Source: Pseudoxanthomonas suwonensis 11-1 (GTDB lineage: Bacteria > Pseudomonadota > Gammaproteobacteria > Xanthomonadales > Xanthomonadaceae). From it: a stretch of 64,000 nt of DNA. This document shows positions 44,830 through 52,898 of this stretch, piece after piece. The translations under genes were made by a program, and so were the position numbers. A model generated the notes under the pieces. That model saw only the letters and a list, made by a program, of their open reading frames with translations, was not told the origin of the DNA and searched no databases. Every line of letters begins with the position of its first letter. The stretch's first letter is position 1. Location: positions 2,790,001 through 2,854,000 of the forward strand of contig NC_014924.1 in assembly GCF_000185965.1 (NCBI RefSeq), written 5' to 3'.

Positions 44830-45261
44830 TCACGCCTCCTCGATATACCCATCCGCCACGGCGCGCTGCGGGTCGGCGAATATCGCCATCGCCGTGGTCA
44901 TGCGGCGGAAGCCATGCTTCGCGTAGAAGGCTTCGCGCCCGGGCACCGCGTACAGGATGATCTTGCGGTGGCCGCGCGACAGCCCGATCAGCCGCCGCAG
45001 CAATTCCCCGCCCAGCCCCGTGCCCTGGCGCCGTGGATGGACCACGATGTCGCACAGGTAGGAACAGTCCGCGCCGTCCGCGACGGCACGGCCGGCGGCG
45101 ACGATCCGCCCCTCCTCCAGCGCCAGGCACTTGAACATGCTGTTGCCGTAGGTGGTGCGCAGCCAGTCCGCGCTCTTGTTGCCCAGCGGCGCGATGCGGT
45201 ACAGCTCCGACAGCTCGTCCCAGTCGATGCCCTCGGTGGACTGGGTCCATTCGATGGTCAT
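44830..45261 (-). CDS. GNAT-family N-acetyltransferase
   Basis: A 143-residue protein with the acetyl-CoA signature VVHPRRQGTGLGGELLRRL and the GNAT C-terminus FYAKHGFRRM. It probably acetylates a small amine or protein N-terminus using acetyl-CoA; the substrate is unknown. A GGAGGAACC site precedes the ATG. It is separated from the neighbouring genes by about 60 and 105 bp. Confidence 0.93.
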   Translation of the reverse strand: MTIEWTQSTEGIDWDELSELYRIAPLGNKSADWLRTTYGNSMFKCLALEEGRIVAAGRAVADGADCSYLCDIVVHPRRQGTGLGGELLRRLIGLSRGHRKIILYAVPGREAFYAKHGFRRMTTAMAIFADPQRAVADGYIEEA

Positions 45262-45366
45262 GGTTCCTCCGTGCGTGGAAGACCCGCACCCGGGAAAGCT
45301 GTCCGCACAGCGCGAGCGATGCTGTGCCGGGGTTCACTGTCCCGGGCAGCGGATGACGCGCAGCAT

Positions 45367-46680
45367 TCAGGGCGTGGTTGCCGGAACCGCATCGCCGTAG
45401 GCGGGTTGCAATGCACGCCCGTGGATGAAGTCGACCATCAGCCGCAGGTAGCCATCCGGTTGCCGGGTCGACAGGCGTTCGCCCTGCGGGTCGACCTCGA
45501 ACTCGTACATCCCGTGCTCGGCCTTCGGGAAAACCGCGGTGGTGATCGGCCTGCCCGCGTGCTGCAAGGCGGCCAGACGCCGCAGCGTCTCGCCCGGCGG
45601 GGCATCGCGGTCCTCGCCGCCAAGCAGCCACAGCTGCGGGACGTCCAGCGTTTCCAGCACCGGCATGGGGTCGTAGTGGGCCGGGACACCACGCACCAGC
45701 CCAGGCGCATCGCGACGGATGGTGGCCTCGTCGCTGGCCAGCAGGTAGCCGGTGAAGTTGCCACGCACCACCGGATACCAGGGCGCGCCACCATGCTTCG
45801 CCTTCACCGCGGCCAGCTCCTCGTAGCCGTCGGTGAAACCGCTGTCGATCAGGGTGGCCGTGGCATCCGCGATCTCCATTGCCCCGGCAAGTGCATCGGC
45901 ATCGAACCCGGCGCGGGCGATATCGGCGGCAATCGCCTCGCGGTCCTCTTCCAGCGGCGACACCGCCAGGCCGAAGCTGACCACCACGAAGTCCACCGGC
46001 ACGATGCGCGCGGCCAGCGGCGCGACCCAGCCGCCCTGGCTGCCGCCCTGGTAGCCAATGCGGGCAGCGCGGTCGCCGGCCAGGCGCCTCGCCTCGCGCA
46101 TGGCGTGGATCGCATCGACCGCAAGCGTCAGGTAGTCCTGGGTGTAGCGGCCTTCCGATGCGCCGGTGCCGCGCTTGTCGTAGGCGAACACGCCGATTCC
46201 GGCGGCGGCGAACTCGCGTTGCAGCGAGTAGGCCTGCAGCGCGGAATGGTGTTCGGCGCCGTGCACCAGCACGACCACCGGGACCTGGCCGTCGCCGGGC
46301 GGCATGGTCAGCCGGCCGGCCAGTTCCACGCCACTGGCCTGGAACCGGGTATCCACCTGCTGCAGCGGCAGGCGCGTGCCGTTGATGCCATCGAAGCGCA
46401 CGCCACGGCATCCGTCGAAAGCGACCGCGTGCCCGTCGGCCCGCCCGGTCCAGCCAAGCGTGCTGGCCCAGCCGCCTTCGGCCGTGCGCGTGAGCGCGCC
46501 GGTGCGGCCATCCGGCAGGCGCCAGCGCAACTGCCCTTCCGCGCCGGGCGCGATATCGAGCACGCGGCCATCCTGGAGACGCCAGCTGCCGGTCCTGCAG
46601 TCGCCTTCGGCCGCCGCGGCCGACATGGCCCATGCCAGCAGCATTGCCAGGAGGATCCATTGCGGGGAGATGCGCTTCAT
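45367..46680 (-). CDS. Exported alpha/beta hydrolase with N-terminal beta domain
   Basis: A 437-residue protein with a signal peptide (about 1-24). An N-terminal beta-rich domain (about 26-125) precedes a peptidase-S9/esterase-like hydrolase domain: HGAEHHSAL (oxyanion), nucleophile in YQGGSQGGW, acid in LLGGEDRDAP and His in FPKAEHGM. It probably splits an ester or peptide bond in the periplasm; the substrate is unknown. Confidence 0.88.
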   Translation of the reverse strand: MKRISPQWILLAMLLAWAMSAAAAEGDCRTGSWRLQDGRVLDIAPGAEGQLRWRLPDGRTGALTRTAEGGWASTLGWTGRADGHAVAFDGCRGVRFDGINGTRLPLQQVDTRFQASGVELAGRLTMPPGDGQVPVVVLVHGAEHHSALQAYSLQREFAAAGIGVFAYDKRGTGASEGRYTQDYLTLAVDAIHAMREARRLAGDRAARIGYQGGSQGGWVAPLAARIVPVDFVVVSFGLAVSPLEEDREAIAADIARAGFDADALAGAMEIADATATLIDSGFTDGYEELAAVKAKHGGAPWYPVVRGNFTGYLLASDEATIRRDAPGLVRGVPAHYDPMPVLETLDVPQLWLLGGEDRDAPPGETLRRLAALQHAGRPITTAVFPKAEHGMYEFEVDPQGERLSTRQPDGYLRLMVDFIHGRALQPAYGDAVPATTP

Positions 46681-47126
46681 CGTCGCACTCACCTTTGCCA
46701 AGGGGACCACAGGCTCGCACCCGCGCGGGGAAGTGACTACCTCTGTGCGACGGAGCGCCCGATGCGACGACGGAACCAGCGCACAGGCGCATGGGACGAC
46801 GTGGCGACGCAGCGGACCTGCCGGAGCTTCGCGCGTCTTGTTCGTATCGACTCATGCGGGCAGCCGAAGCTCTCTTCGACCCTCTTCCCCAGGAGATTGG
46901 TTGGGGAGAAGGCCGCCGAAGCAAGCGACACCAATGCACACGGCGATTCCGGTTCCCAGGCAGCCTCCCGAAAAAGCAGAAAATGCGGTGGAAAACATGC
47001 ATGAAAAAGGGAGGCGCGCTGCGCCTCCCACATCCAAGTTATACGCCCACCGGGGACTTGCGGCAACGCCGTGCCGAGGGTGCAGGATCGCCGGCCTGCC
47101 GATACGGCAGCTTCGTGGAGCAGGCC
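46681..47126. other. Intergenic between divergent genes, holds an orphan hairpin
   Basis: About 445 bp separating the minus-strand hydrolase from the plus-strand arr gene. No protein gene is convincing. It contains the minus-facing terminator at 47004-47029, which has no annotated gene to terminate and may mark a small RNA (see there). A local rise in A/T near 46970-47010 may hold promoters. Confidence 0.5.
47004..47029 (-). terminator. Orphan Rho-independent terminator, possible end of a small RNA
   Basis: A perfect 9-bp stem GGGAGGCGC (47009-47017) with 47021-47029, loop GCT, followed on the minus strand by TTTTT. The next minus-strand gene upstream is more than 1.3 kb away beyond two plus-strand genes, so it does not end a known gene. 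A short transcript starting within or upstream of arr would end here. Confidence 0.7.
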
Positions 47127-47525
47127 ATGCAACCGATGACGATCCACTACCACGGCACCCGCGCCGACCTGGTTCCCGGCGACAGCATCGTGCCAGGCCA
47201 TCCCTCCAACTACGGCAGGCGCAGGCACTCGCGCTATGTCTACCTGTCCGAACTGCTGGAGCCGGCGATCTGGGCCGCCGAGCTGGCGGTGGGCGAAGGT
47301 CCCGGACGCATCTACATCGTCCAGCCCACCGGCTCGCTGGAGGACGATCCCAACCTCACCAATACCCGCTATCCCGGCAACCCGACCCGCTCGTACCGCT
47401 GCGCGCATCCGCTGCGCGTGGTCGCCGAGGTGCGCGGCTGGATCGGCCACACGCCCGAGCGCATCGCGCAGATGCGCGAGTTCATCGCCACGCTGGGCGA
47501 TCGGGCCGACCCGATCGAGGACTAG
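47127..47525 (+). CDS. arr: NAD+--rifampin ADP-ribosyltransferase
   Basis: A 132-residue protein of the Arr family; length and motifs agree: YHGTRADLVPGDSI near the start, the YVYLSELLEPAIW block and NPTRSYRCAHPLRVV, ending with a short acidic tail. Arr enzymes transfer ADP-ribose from NAD+ to rifampicin and inactivate it; chromosomal copies are widespread in environmental bacteria and some may have other substrates. No mobile element flanks it here. Two ATGs (47127 and 47136) are possible starts; I take the first. Confidence 0.93.
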   Translation: MQPMTIHYHGTRADLVPGDSIVPGHPSNYGRRRHSRYVYLSELLEPAIWAAELAVGEGPGRIYIVQPTGSLEDDPNLTNTRYPGNPTRSYRCAHPLRVVAEVRGWIGHTPERIAQMREFIATLGDRADPIED

Positions 47526-47602
47526 ACCGCACATCGGGACCCAGGTGCATGCCTGCGCTCGCGTCCATTACCCTCCGCGATCTTCCGCGCGAGGGAACGC
47601 AG

Positions 47603-48352
47603 ATGGAACTGATGGATGTGGTCCGGTTCCAGGTTGGCCTGCTGGGCCTTGGTGCCGACAGCGACCGGGACTTCAACCGCGGCGGCGTGCTGCTTGGCAG
47701 TACGCAGGAGGACAGCTTTTACCTCAACGCGTTCTATCCGCTGCAACGGGACTTCCGCTACGAGGTCGCGTTACTGGAGCGCCTGCGCGCGCATTACGCG
47801 GGGATTGGCCGCGACGGCTACCTGGTCCGTTACTGCCCTGCTGGCACTCCGGATCATGACTGCGCCGTCATCCATGTCCCTGCCGATGCGTGCGCGGGTG
47901 CCATCGAGGCAGGCGGACAGCGGTTCGCCTGCGTGGAGACCGACGACGCGGCGCTGTGGTGCCGTACCTACGTGGCCGGCAGCCCATGGATGGCACTCGA
48001 GCGTTTCGAGCGCAGCACGGCGCGGCTGCGCGCGGCGCACGAACTCCGCATGTACCTGTTCACCGTCGACGGACTCGCGGTTGGCGCCGGGGGTCTGGTC
48101 GCGATGGGCCGCAACGCATGGCTGGCCAACGGGTATTCGGTGGCCAAGCAATACCGCGGCGACGTCCTCGGTCGTGCGCGCCTGGTGCGCATGTCGACCA
48201 CCGGCGATGTCGCCGCGCTCACCAGCTTCCGCTTCGCGCGGGTTCTGGCGCGGGCCATGCCCTCGGTCTCGATCCTGGGCAGAATCGGCTACCACCGGCT
48301 CGCCACCGCGGTGCCCGAAGCGGAGGAAGTGGGTGACGGCGAGATGACGTGA
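47603..48352 (+). CDS. Protein of unknown function, possibly GNAT-like
   Basis: A 249-residue soluble protein. A strong GAGGGAAC site supports the ATG at 47603; another ATG at 47549 would add 18 residues. The C-terminal part (VDGLAVGAGGLVAMGRNAWL, then RGDVLGRARLVRM) weakly resembles acetyltransferase cores, but key motif A is unclear. The N-terminus has LGSTQEDSFYLNAFYPLQRDF. Function not assigned. Confidence 0.7.
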   Translation: MELMDVVRFQVGLLGLGADSDRDFNRGGVLLGSTQEDSFYLNAFYPLQRDFRYEVALLERLRAHYAGIGRDGYLVRYCPAGTPDHDCAVIHVPADACAGAIEAGGQRFACVETDDAALWCRTYVAGSPWMALERFERSTARLRAAHELRMYLFTVDGLAVGAGGLVAMGRNAWLANGYSVAKQYRGDVLGRARLVRMSTTGDVAALTSFRFARVLARAMPSVSILGRIGYHRLATAVPEAEEVGDGEMT

Positions 48353-48359
48353 GCCCGCC

Positions 48360-48803
48360 TCACCGCGCCTTCGAATGCCACAGCGCGTTGACGATGATCC
48401 AGCGCTCGCCGAAGCGGCCCATGTGGAAGAAGTCCACGAACCAAGGCGTCTCGGCGCGCACGATCGCGGCCTCGCCGGCGACGTCGAGCACGGTGCAGGA
48501 GCGGTCCCACTGCTCCCTGGGCATCTTCAGCACGCCCTGGCGGGTGAGCTCGACCAGCTCGTCGCGGCCCATGCGGCGCAGGCCCAGGGTCTCGTCGGCG
48601 GTGGCGCCGAGCACGCGGCGCTTGGCCAGGTCCGGATGCAGCGCGCGGGCGACCCGAGCCGGATCGCCTTCCAGCTGGCCATCGAGGTAGTCGAAGCAGG
48701 TGGCCTCGATCGCGGCGCGGGTGGCCGGATCGACAGCGGGCCCGGACGGCGCGCCGGCGACGGCGGCGGCCAGGAACAGCGGCAGGACAGGCATGGGCGT
48801 CAC
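48360..48803 (-). CDS. Exported NTF2-like (lumazine-binding-type) protein
   Basis: A 147-residue protein with a short signal peptide (about 1-18). The rest matches the NTF2/SnoaL-like fold of putative lumazine-binding proteins: ATCFDYLDGQLEGD at the start and FVDFFHMGRFGERWIIVNALW at the end. It probably binds a small ligand; no catalysis is evident. It converges with the preceding plus-strand gene. Confidence 0.82.
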   Translation of the reverse strand: MTPMPVLPLFLAAAVAGAPSGPAVDPATRAAIEATCFDYLDGQLEGDPARVARALHPDLAKRRVLGATADETLGLRRMGRDELVELTRQGVLKMPREQWDRSCTVLDVAGEAAIVRAETPWFVDFFHMGRFGERWIIVNALWHSKAR

Positions 48804-48909
48804 CCTCGGGAAGGTGGCGCGACGTTACGGCTGCGGGCGCGGCGGCCTCATGTGCCGACCGGCACGGGTCCGGCGGCGCGTTTGGCCGCTGGCAAGCCTG
48901 GCGCCGGGA

Positions 48910-49614
48910 TCAGTCCCGCTGCGCCAGGCAGGGCGTGCCCAGGCAGGTGCCAGTGGACATGTCCAGGATCAGCGACTGCCCGGGCGAGCCTCGCGGGTAC
49001 GGCACGCGCGCGTCGAGGATGAAGGCCGCGGCGTGGTCGTCGTTGAGGTCGGCCGGGAACTGCATCTCGCCCTGGATGGTGTAGACCGGCAGCGCGCGCA
49101 GGCGACGGTCCATCAGTTCAGGCGCGTCCTCGCCCGCGGCCACGTAGCGGCGCATCCACGCATCCAGCTCGGCCGCCGAGGCGGGCTTGAGCGTGCCGGC
49201 ACGCAACAGCATCAGCAGCCCGGCCTGTCCGGCCAGCGGCACCTGGATATCGGACGTCTGCTGCTCGACCAGCAGCGGGATCTCGAAATGCGGCGCGGGC
49301 GCGGCTGCTTCCTCGCCGACCAGCTGGACCGAATCCACCCAGTCGGTGCCTTTGACGACCGGCGGATCCTCGCTGTCCAGCCACAGGGTGGTGACCGGCG
49401 ACGGGCGGCCCGGGGCCAGGCCCAGCACCGCCTCATCGGCAGCGGGCTGGCCAGTGTCCGGGGGCCGGACGTGGCCACCGACCCGCAGCGCATCCGCTTC
49501 CGGCGGACGGCACAGCGCCATCGTGATCACCAGCGCAAGACCCGCCAGCAGTACCCATCCCATCTCCGTGGCGATGTTCCTGCAAGCCGGGGCGACCGTA
49601 CGTTGATCGTCCAT
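48910..49614 (-). CDS. Membrane-anchored protein of unknown function
   Basis: A 234-residue protein with one hydrophobic helix (about 18-35) and a long soluble part that is probably periplasmic. There is a Cys pair at the C-terminus (TCLGTPCLA). No family is recognised. An AGGAGG site precedes the ATG at 49614. Confidence 0.72.
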   Translation of the reverse strand: MDDQRTVAPACRNIATEMGWVLLAGLALVITMALCRPPEADALRVGGHVRPPDTGQPAADEAVLGLAPGRPSPVTTLWLDSEDPPVVKGTDWVDSVQLVGEEAAAPAPHFEIPLLVEQQTSDIQVPLAGQAGLLMLLRAGTLKPASAAELDAWMRRYVAAGEDAPELMDRRLRALPVYTIQGEMQFPADLNDDHAAAFILDARVPYPRGSPGQSLILDMSTGTCLGTPCLAQRD

Positions 49615-49964
49615 CGTGCCTCCTGGTCGCGCGGGACACGGTCCCTGTCACCGCTGCGACGAGCTGCCATTGTCCGCACGCGTGGGCGCGGTGCGGGCGC
49701 CCGGGGATGTCCCGGCGATGGCCGCGTGCGCCAATGGCCGACGGCACTCCAGCGGCGCCGGCCTCCTGCGTATGTGTCCCCTTCCGGGCGGACGTCCTGC
49801 CACGACGGCGCGCATTCCCCGCGCCGCATCCCGGAATGGCCGCCACCCCCTCCGGCAGCGATGGGCCAAGGATCGCACGGGAGAATGGTTTCAGCGAGCC
49901 TCCCGGGACAGGCGGCCGCATCCGGATGACCGCCGGAATGCCTACGGCCCGGTACGGCCCCCAG
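49615..49964. other. Intergenic, no gene recognised
   Basis: About 350 bp upstream of the minus-strand anchored protein. It leads into the repeat array at 49965. Only compositional shadow frames are seen. Confidence 0.45.
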
Positions 49965-50070
49965 AAAAACCGGGGTCAGAGTGCAATTTCTCCCCGGGAC
50001 AAAAACCGGGGTCAGAGTGCAATTTCTCCCCGGGACAAAAACCGGGGTCAGAGTGCAATTTCCCTCCCGA
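49965..50070. repeat. 36-bp tandem array of the REP-like element, three units
   Basis: Units begin at 49965, 50001 and 50037 with the sequence core AAAAACCGGGGTCAGAGTGC followed by AATTTC and a CCCCGGGAC linker. The first two are identical and the third diverges after its AATTTCC part. This is the same core found at 50105, 57042, 62138 and 62428. Confidence 0.92.
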
Positions 50071-50104
50071 AGATCCTGATTCCCCGGGTGTAGCGTGGCG
50101 AAAT

Positions 50105-50235
50105 AAAACCGGGGTCAGAGTGCGATTTCGCCCGGGCGATGCCGCGGACATGGGGCCGTTCGAGGCGAAATCGCACTCTGACCCCGGTTTTTGCCCTGAC
50201 CCCGGTCTTCGAAATTGCACTCTGACCCCGGTTTT
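50105..50235. repeat. Long REP-like inverted repeat (hairpin) with a trailing copy
   Basis: A 26-bp arm (50105-50130) is perfectly inverted at 50166-50191 with a 35-bp loop. Two further minus-oriented, partly degenerate core copies follow at 50196-50235. The arms begin AAAACCGGGGTCAGAGTGCG. Transcribed RNA would form a very stable stem. Confidence 0.92.
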
Positions 50236-50303
50236 CGGTTTCGCTCGCGCGGCAGTGGATGGGGGCGATGCCCTAAGATCGGCGGGCCAAACTTCGGGGG
50301 TGG

Positions 50304-51605
50304 ATGCGTATGGGCATGTTCTCGTGGACCGAGCGGTCGCCGGCCGTGCTGCAGGGCGGTGGCGTGATCGGACCGGACGAGCGCCTGCCCTGGCCCCAGA
50401 CCGGCCTGATGGGCGTGCAGCACGTGATCGCCATGTTCGGCTCGACCGTGCTGGCGCCGATCCTGATGGGCTTCGATCCCAACCTCGCGGTGCTGATGAG
50501 CGGCACCGGCACGCTCATCTTCTTCCTCATTACCGGCGGCAAGGTGCCCAGCTACCTCGGCTCCTCGTTCGCCTTCATCGGCGTGGTCAACGTCGCCACC
50601 GGCTACGTCGCCAGCCAGGGCGCCAACGCCAACATCGGCCTCGCGCTGGGCGGGATCATCGCCTGCGGCCTGGTCTACACCCTGGTCGGCGTACTGGTGC
50701 ACCTCATCGGCACCGGCTGGATCGAGCGGCTGATGCCGCCGGTGGTGACCGGCGCGGTGGTCGCGGTGATCGGCCTCAACCTGGCCTCGATCCCGATCAG
50801 GAACATGGCCGCCAGCAACTTCGATGCGTGGATGCAGGCGGTGACCTTCCTCTCGGTGGCGCTGGTGGCGGTGTTCACCCGCGGCATGGTCCAGCGCCTG
50901 CTGATCCTGATCGGCCTGGTCATCGCCAGCCTCATCTATGCGGCGCTGACCAACGGCCTGGGCCTGGGCAAGCCGGTGGACGTGAGCGCGATCGTCGCCG
51001 CGCCCTGGTTCGGCCTGCCCTCGCTGCACGCGCCGGTGTTCGAGGGTCGCGCGATCATGCTGATCGTGCCGGTGGTGATCATCCTCGTCGCCGAGAACCT
51101 GGGCCACATCAAGGCCGTCACCGCGATGACCGGCCGCAACCTGGACCGCTACATGGGCCGCGCCTTCATCGGCGACGGCGTGGCAACCATGGTCTCCGGC
51201 GCGGCCGGTGGCACCGGCGTGACCACCTATGCCGAGAACATCGGGGTCATGGCTGCCACCCGCATCTACTCCACCGCGGTGTTCGTCTGCGCGGCGGTGA
51301 TCGCGGTGCTGCTGGGCTTCTCGCCCAAGTTCGGCGCGCTGATCCAGGCCATCCCGCTGCCGGTGATGGGCGGCGTGTCGATCGTGGTGTTCGGCCTGAT
51401 CGCCATTGCCGGCGCGCGCATCTGGGTCGACAACCGGGTGGATTTCTCGGACACGAAGAACCTGATCGTCGCCGCCATCACCCTGATCCTGGGCACCGGC
51501 GAGTTCACCCTGAAGTTCGGGGAGTTCGCGCTCGGCGGCATCGGCACCGCCACCTTCGGCGCGATCCTGCTGCATGCGTTGCTGTCCCGGGCGAGGAAGT
51601 CGTAG
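50304..51605 (+). CDS. NCS2-family uracil/xanthine permease (UraA/RutG-like)
   Basis: A 433-residue membrane protein with about 12-14 membrane segments. The NCS2 signature region MGVQHVIAMFGSTVLAPIL is near the N-terminus, and the substrate-site segments VAENLGHIKAV (with Glu) and GGTGVTTYAENIGVM (with Glu) are present. It imports uracil or a related nucleobase with protons. No pyrimidine gene is adjacent. The ATG at 50304 lies just downstream of the REP-like hairpins. Confidence 0.93.
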   Translation: MRMGMFSWTERSPAVLQGGGVIGPDERLPWPQTGLMGVQHVIAMFGSTVLAPILMGFDPNLAVLMSGTGTLIFFLITGGKVPSYLGSSFAFIGVVNVATGYVASQGANANIGLALGGIIACGLVYTLVGVLVHLIGTGWIERLMPPVVTGAVVAVIGLNLASIPIRNMAASNFDAWMQAVTFLSVALVAVFTRGMVQRLLILIGLVIASLIYAALTNGLGLGKPVDVSAIVAAPWFGLPSLHAPVFEGRAIMLIVPVVIILVAENLGHIKAVTAMTGRNLDRYMGRAFIGDGVATMVSGAAGGTGVTTYAENIGVMAATRIYSTAVFVCAAVIAVLLGFSPKFGALIQAIPLPVMGGVSIVVFGLIAIAGARIWVDNRVDFSDTKNLIVAAITLILGTGEFTLKFGEFALGGIGTATFGAILLHALLSRARKS

Positions 51606-51654
51606 CCCTCCAAGGGCGAGGCGCGCCTGCGGGACATCCGCTTTGCCACAACCC

Positions 51655-51697
51655 CGAGCCCCGGGTGCGCTGCGCTTACCCCGGCTACAACGTGTAG
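51655..51697. repeat. Short GC palindromic repeat of the common Xanthomonadaceae type
   Basis: The CCCGGGTGCGCTGCGCTTAC core followed by CCCGGCTACAACG resembles short interspersed palindromes frequently seen between genes in this family (from general knowledge). It sits after the permease gene and may serve as a terminator. Confidence 0.6.
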
Positions 51698-51776
51698 AGC
51701 CCGCGTCCGGGTCGCCTCCATTCCCCGGTAAAGTGGAACGCTGCCGCGCTCCCCTTCCCCCACGAGGACCAGGCGT

Positions 51777-52886
51777 ATGTGGACCCTCCGGCTTTTCGCT
51801 GTTGCCGTCGCCGTACTGGTCGCAGGCAATCCTGCTACCGCACAGGAGAAGCAGGCCTCGCCGCGCGAGGACGCCGTCGGCGTCATCCGCGAGCTGCGCC
51901 GCATCGTCGCGCCGACCGGCGTGGAGCGCTACGAGTACCTGCCCATCGGCGGCATCCGGCAGTTCGTGAGCATCCGCGGCCAGGACCGGGCCAACCCGGT
52001 GCTGCTGGTCATCCACGGCGGCCCCGGTTTTCCCACCAGTGGCATCGCCTGGTGGGCCACGCGCGGGCTGGAGGAGTACTTCACCGTGGTCCACTGGGAC
52101 CAGCGCGGCGCCGGCAAGACCTACCTGGCCAACGATCCAGCCACGGTCGCGCCGACGATGCAGCGGCAGCGCTTCGTCGACGACACCGAGGAGCTGGTCG
52201 ACTGGCTGCGCCGCGAGTTCTCCCAGGACAAGGTGTTCGTGCTTGGCACCTCGTGGGGCAGCTACGTGGGCCTGGAGTTCGCGTTGCGCCGCCCGGAATG
52301 GCTGCACGCGTACATCGGCATGGGCCAGGCCGTGAACAGCCCCGAGAGCGAGCGCCGCGGCTACGCCTACGCGCTGGAACAGGCGCGCCGCACCGGCAAC
52401 CGCGAGGCCATCGCGCAGCTGGAATCGATCGCGCCGTACGCGAAGGACGGCGAGCCGATCCCGCTGGAGGACATCATCATCGAGCGACGCTGGTCCGACC
52501 GCTTCGGCGGCGTGATGGCCTACCGCGAGGGCCAGGTCGACGGCATGGCCGTGCGCCTGTCACCGGAATACAGCGACGAGGAGGCCGCGCGTGCCTACGA
52601 CGGCAACGGCTGGTCGCAGGATTTCCTGCTTGCCGACGTGCTCGGCCTGGACCTCAGCCGCCACACCCGCCTGCGCTGCCCCCTGGTCATCCTCGCCGGC
52701 CGCCACGACCGCAGCGTCAACTCGCACGTCGCCCGCGAGTGGTTCGACCGTGTCGATGCTCCCTACAAGCACTTCGAGTGGTTCGAGCATTCCGCGCACG
52801 AGATCCTGGCCGAAGAGCCTGGCAAGCTGCTGCTGACCCTCGTACAGCACGCACGGCCGCTGGCGAAGGATGCGCCGCTGAAGTAA
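51777..52886 (+). CDS. Exported alpha/beta hydrolase, proline iminopeptidase-like (S33)
   Basis: A 369-residue protein with a signal peptide (about 1-22, ATAQE). The S33 features are HGGPGFPTSG (oxyanion), WDQRGAGKT, nucleophile in LGTSWGSYVGL, acid in AGRHDRSV and His in EHSAHEIL. It likely removes N-terminal residues such as proline from peptides in the periplasm, or acts on esters. Confidence 0.92.
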   Translation: MWTLRLFAVAVAVLVAGNPATAQEKQASPREDAVGVIRELRRIVAPTGVERYEYLPIGGIRQFVSIRGQDRANPVLLVIHGGPGFPTSGIAWWATRGLEEYFTVVHWDQRGAGKTYLANDPATVAPTMQRQRFVDDTEELVDWLRREFSQDKVFVLGTSWGSYVGLEFALRRPEWLHAYIGMGQAVNSPESERRGYAYALEQARRTGNREAIAQLESIAPYAKDGEPIPLEDIIIERRWSDRFGGVMAYREGQVDGMAVRLSPEYSDEEAARAYDGNGWSQDFLLADVLGLDLSRHTRLRCPLVILAGRHDRSVNSHVAREWFDRVDAPYKHFEWFEHSAHEILAEEPGKLLLTLVQHARPLAKDAPLK

Positions 52887-52898
52887 ACGGAAGCTCTG

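Noticed and set aside
49965-50070. CRISPR array
   Set aside because: Units are identical head-to-tail repeats with a constant linker; there are no unique spacers and no cas genes.
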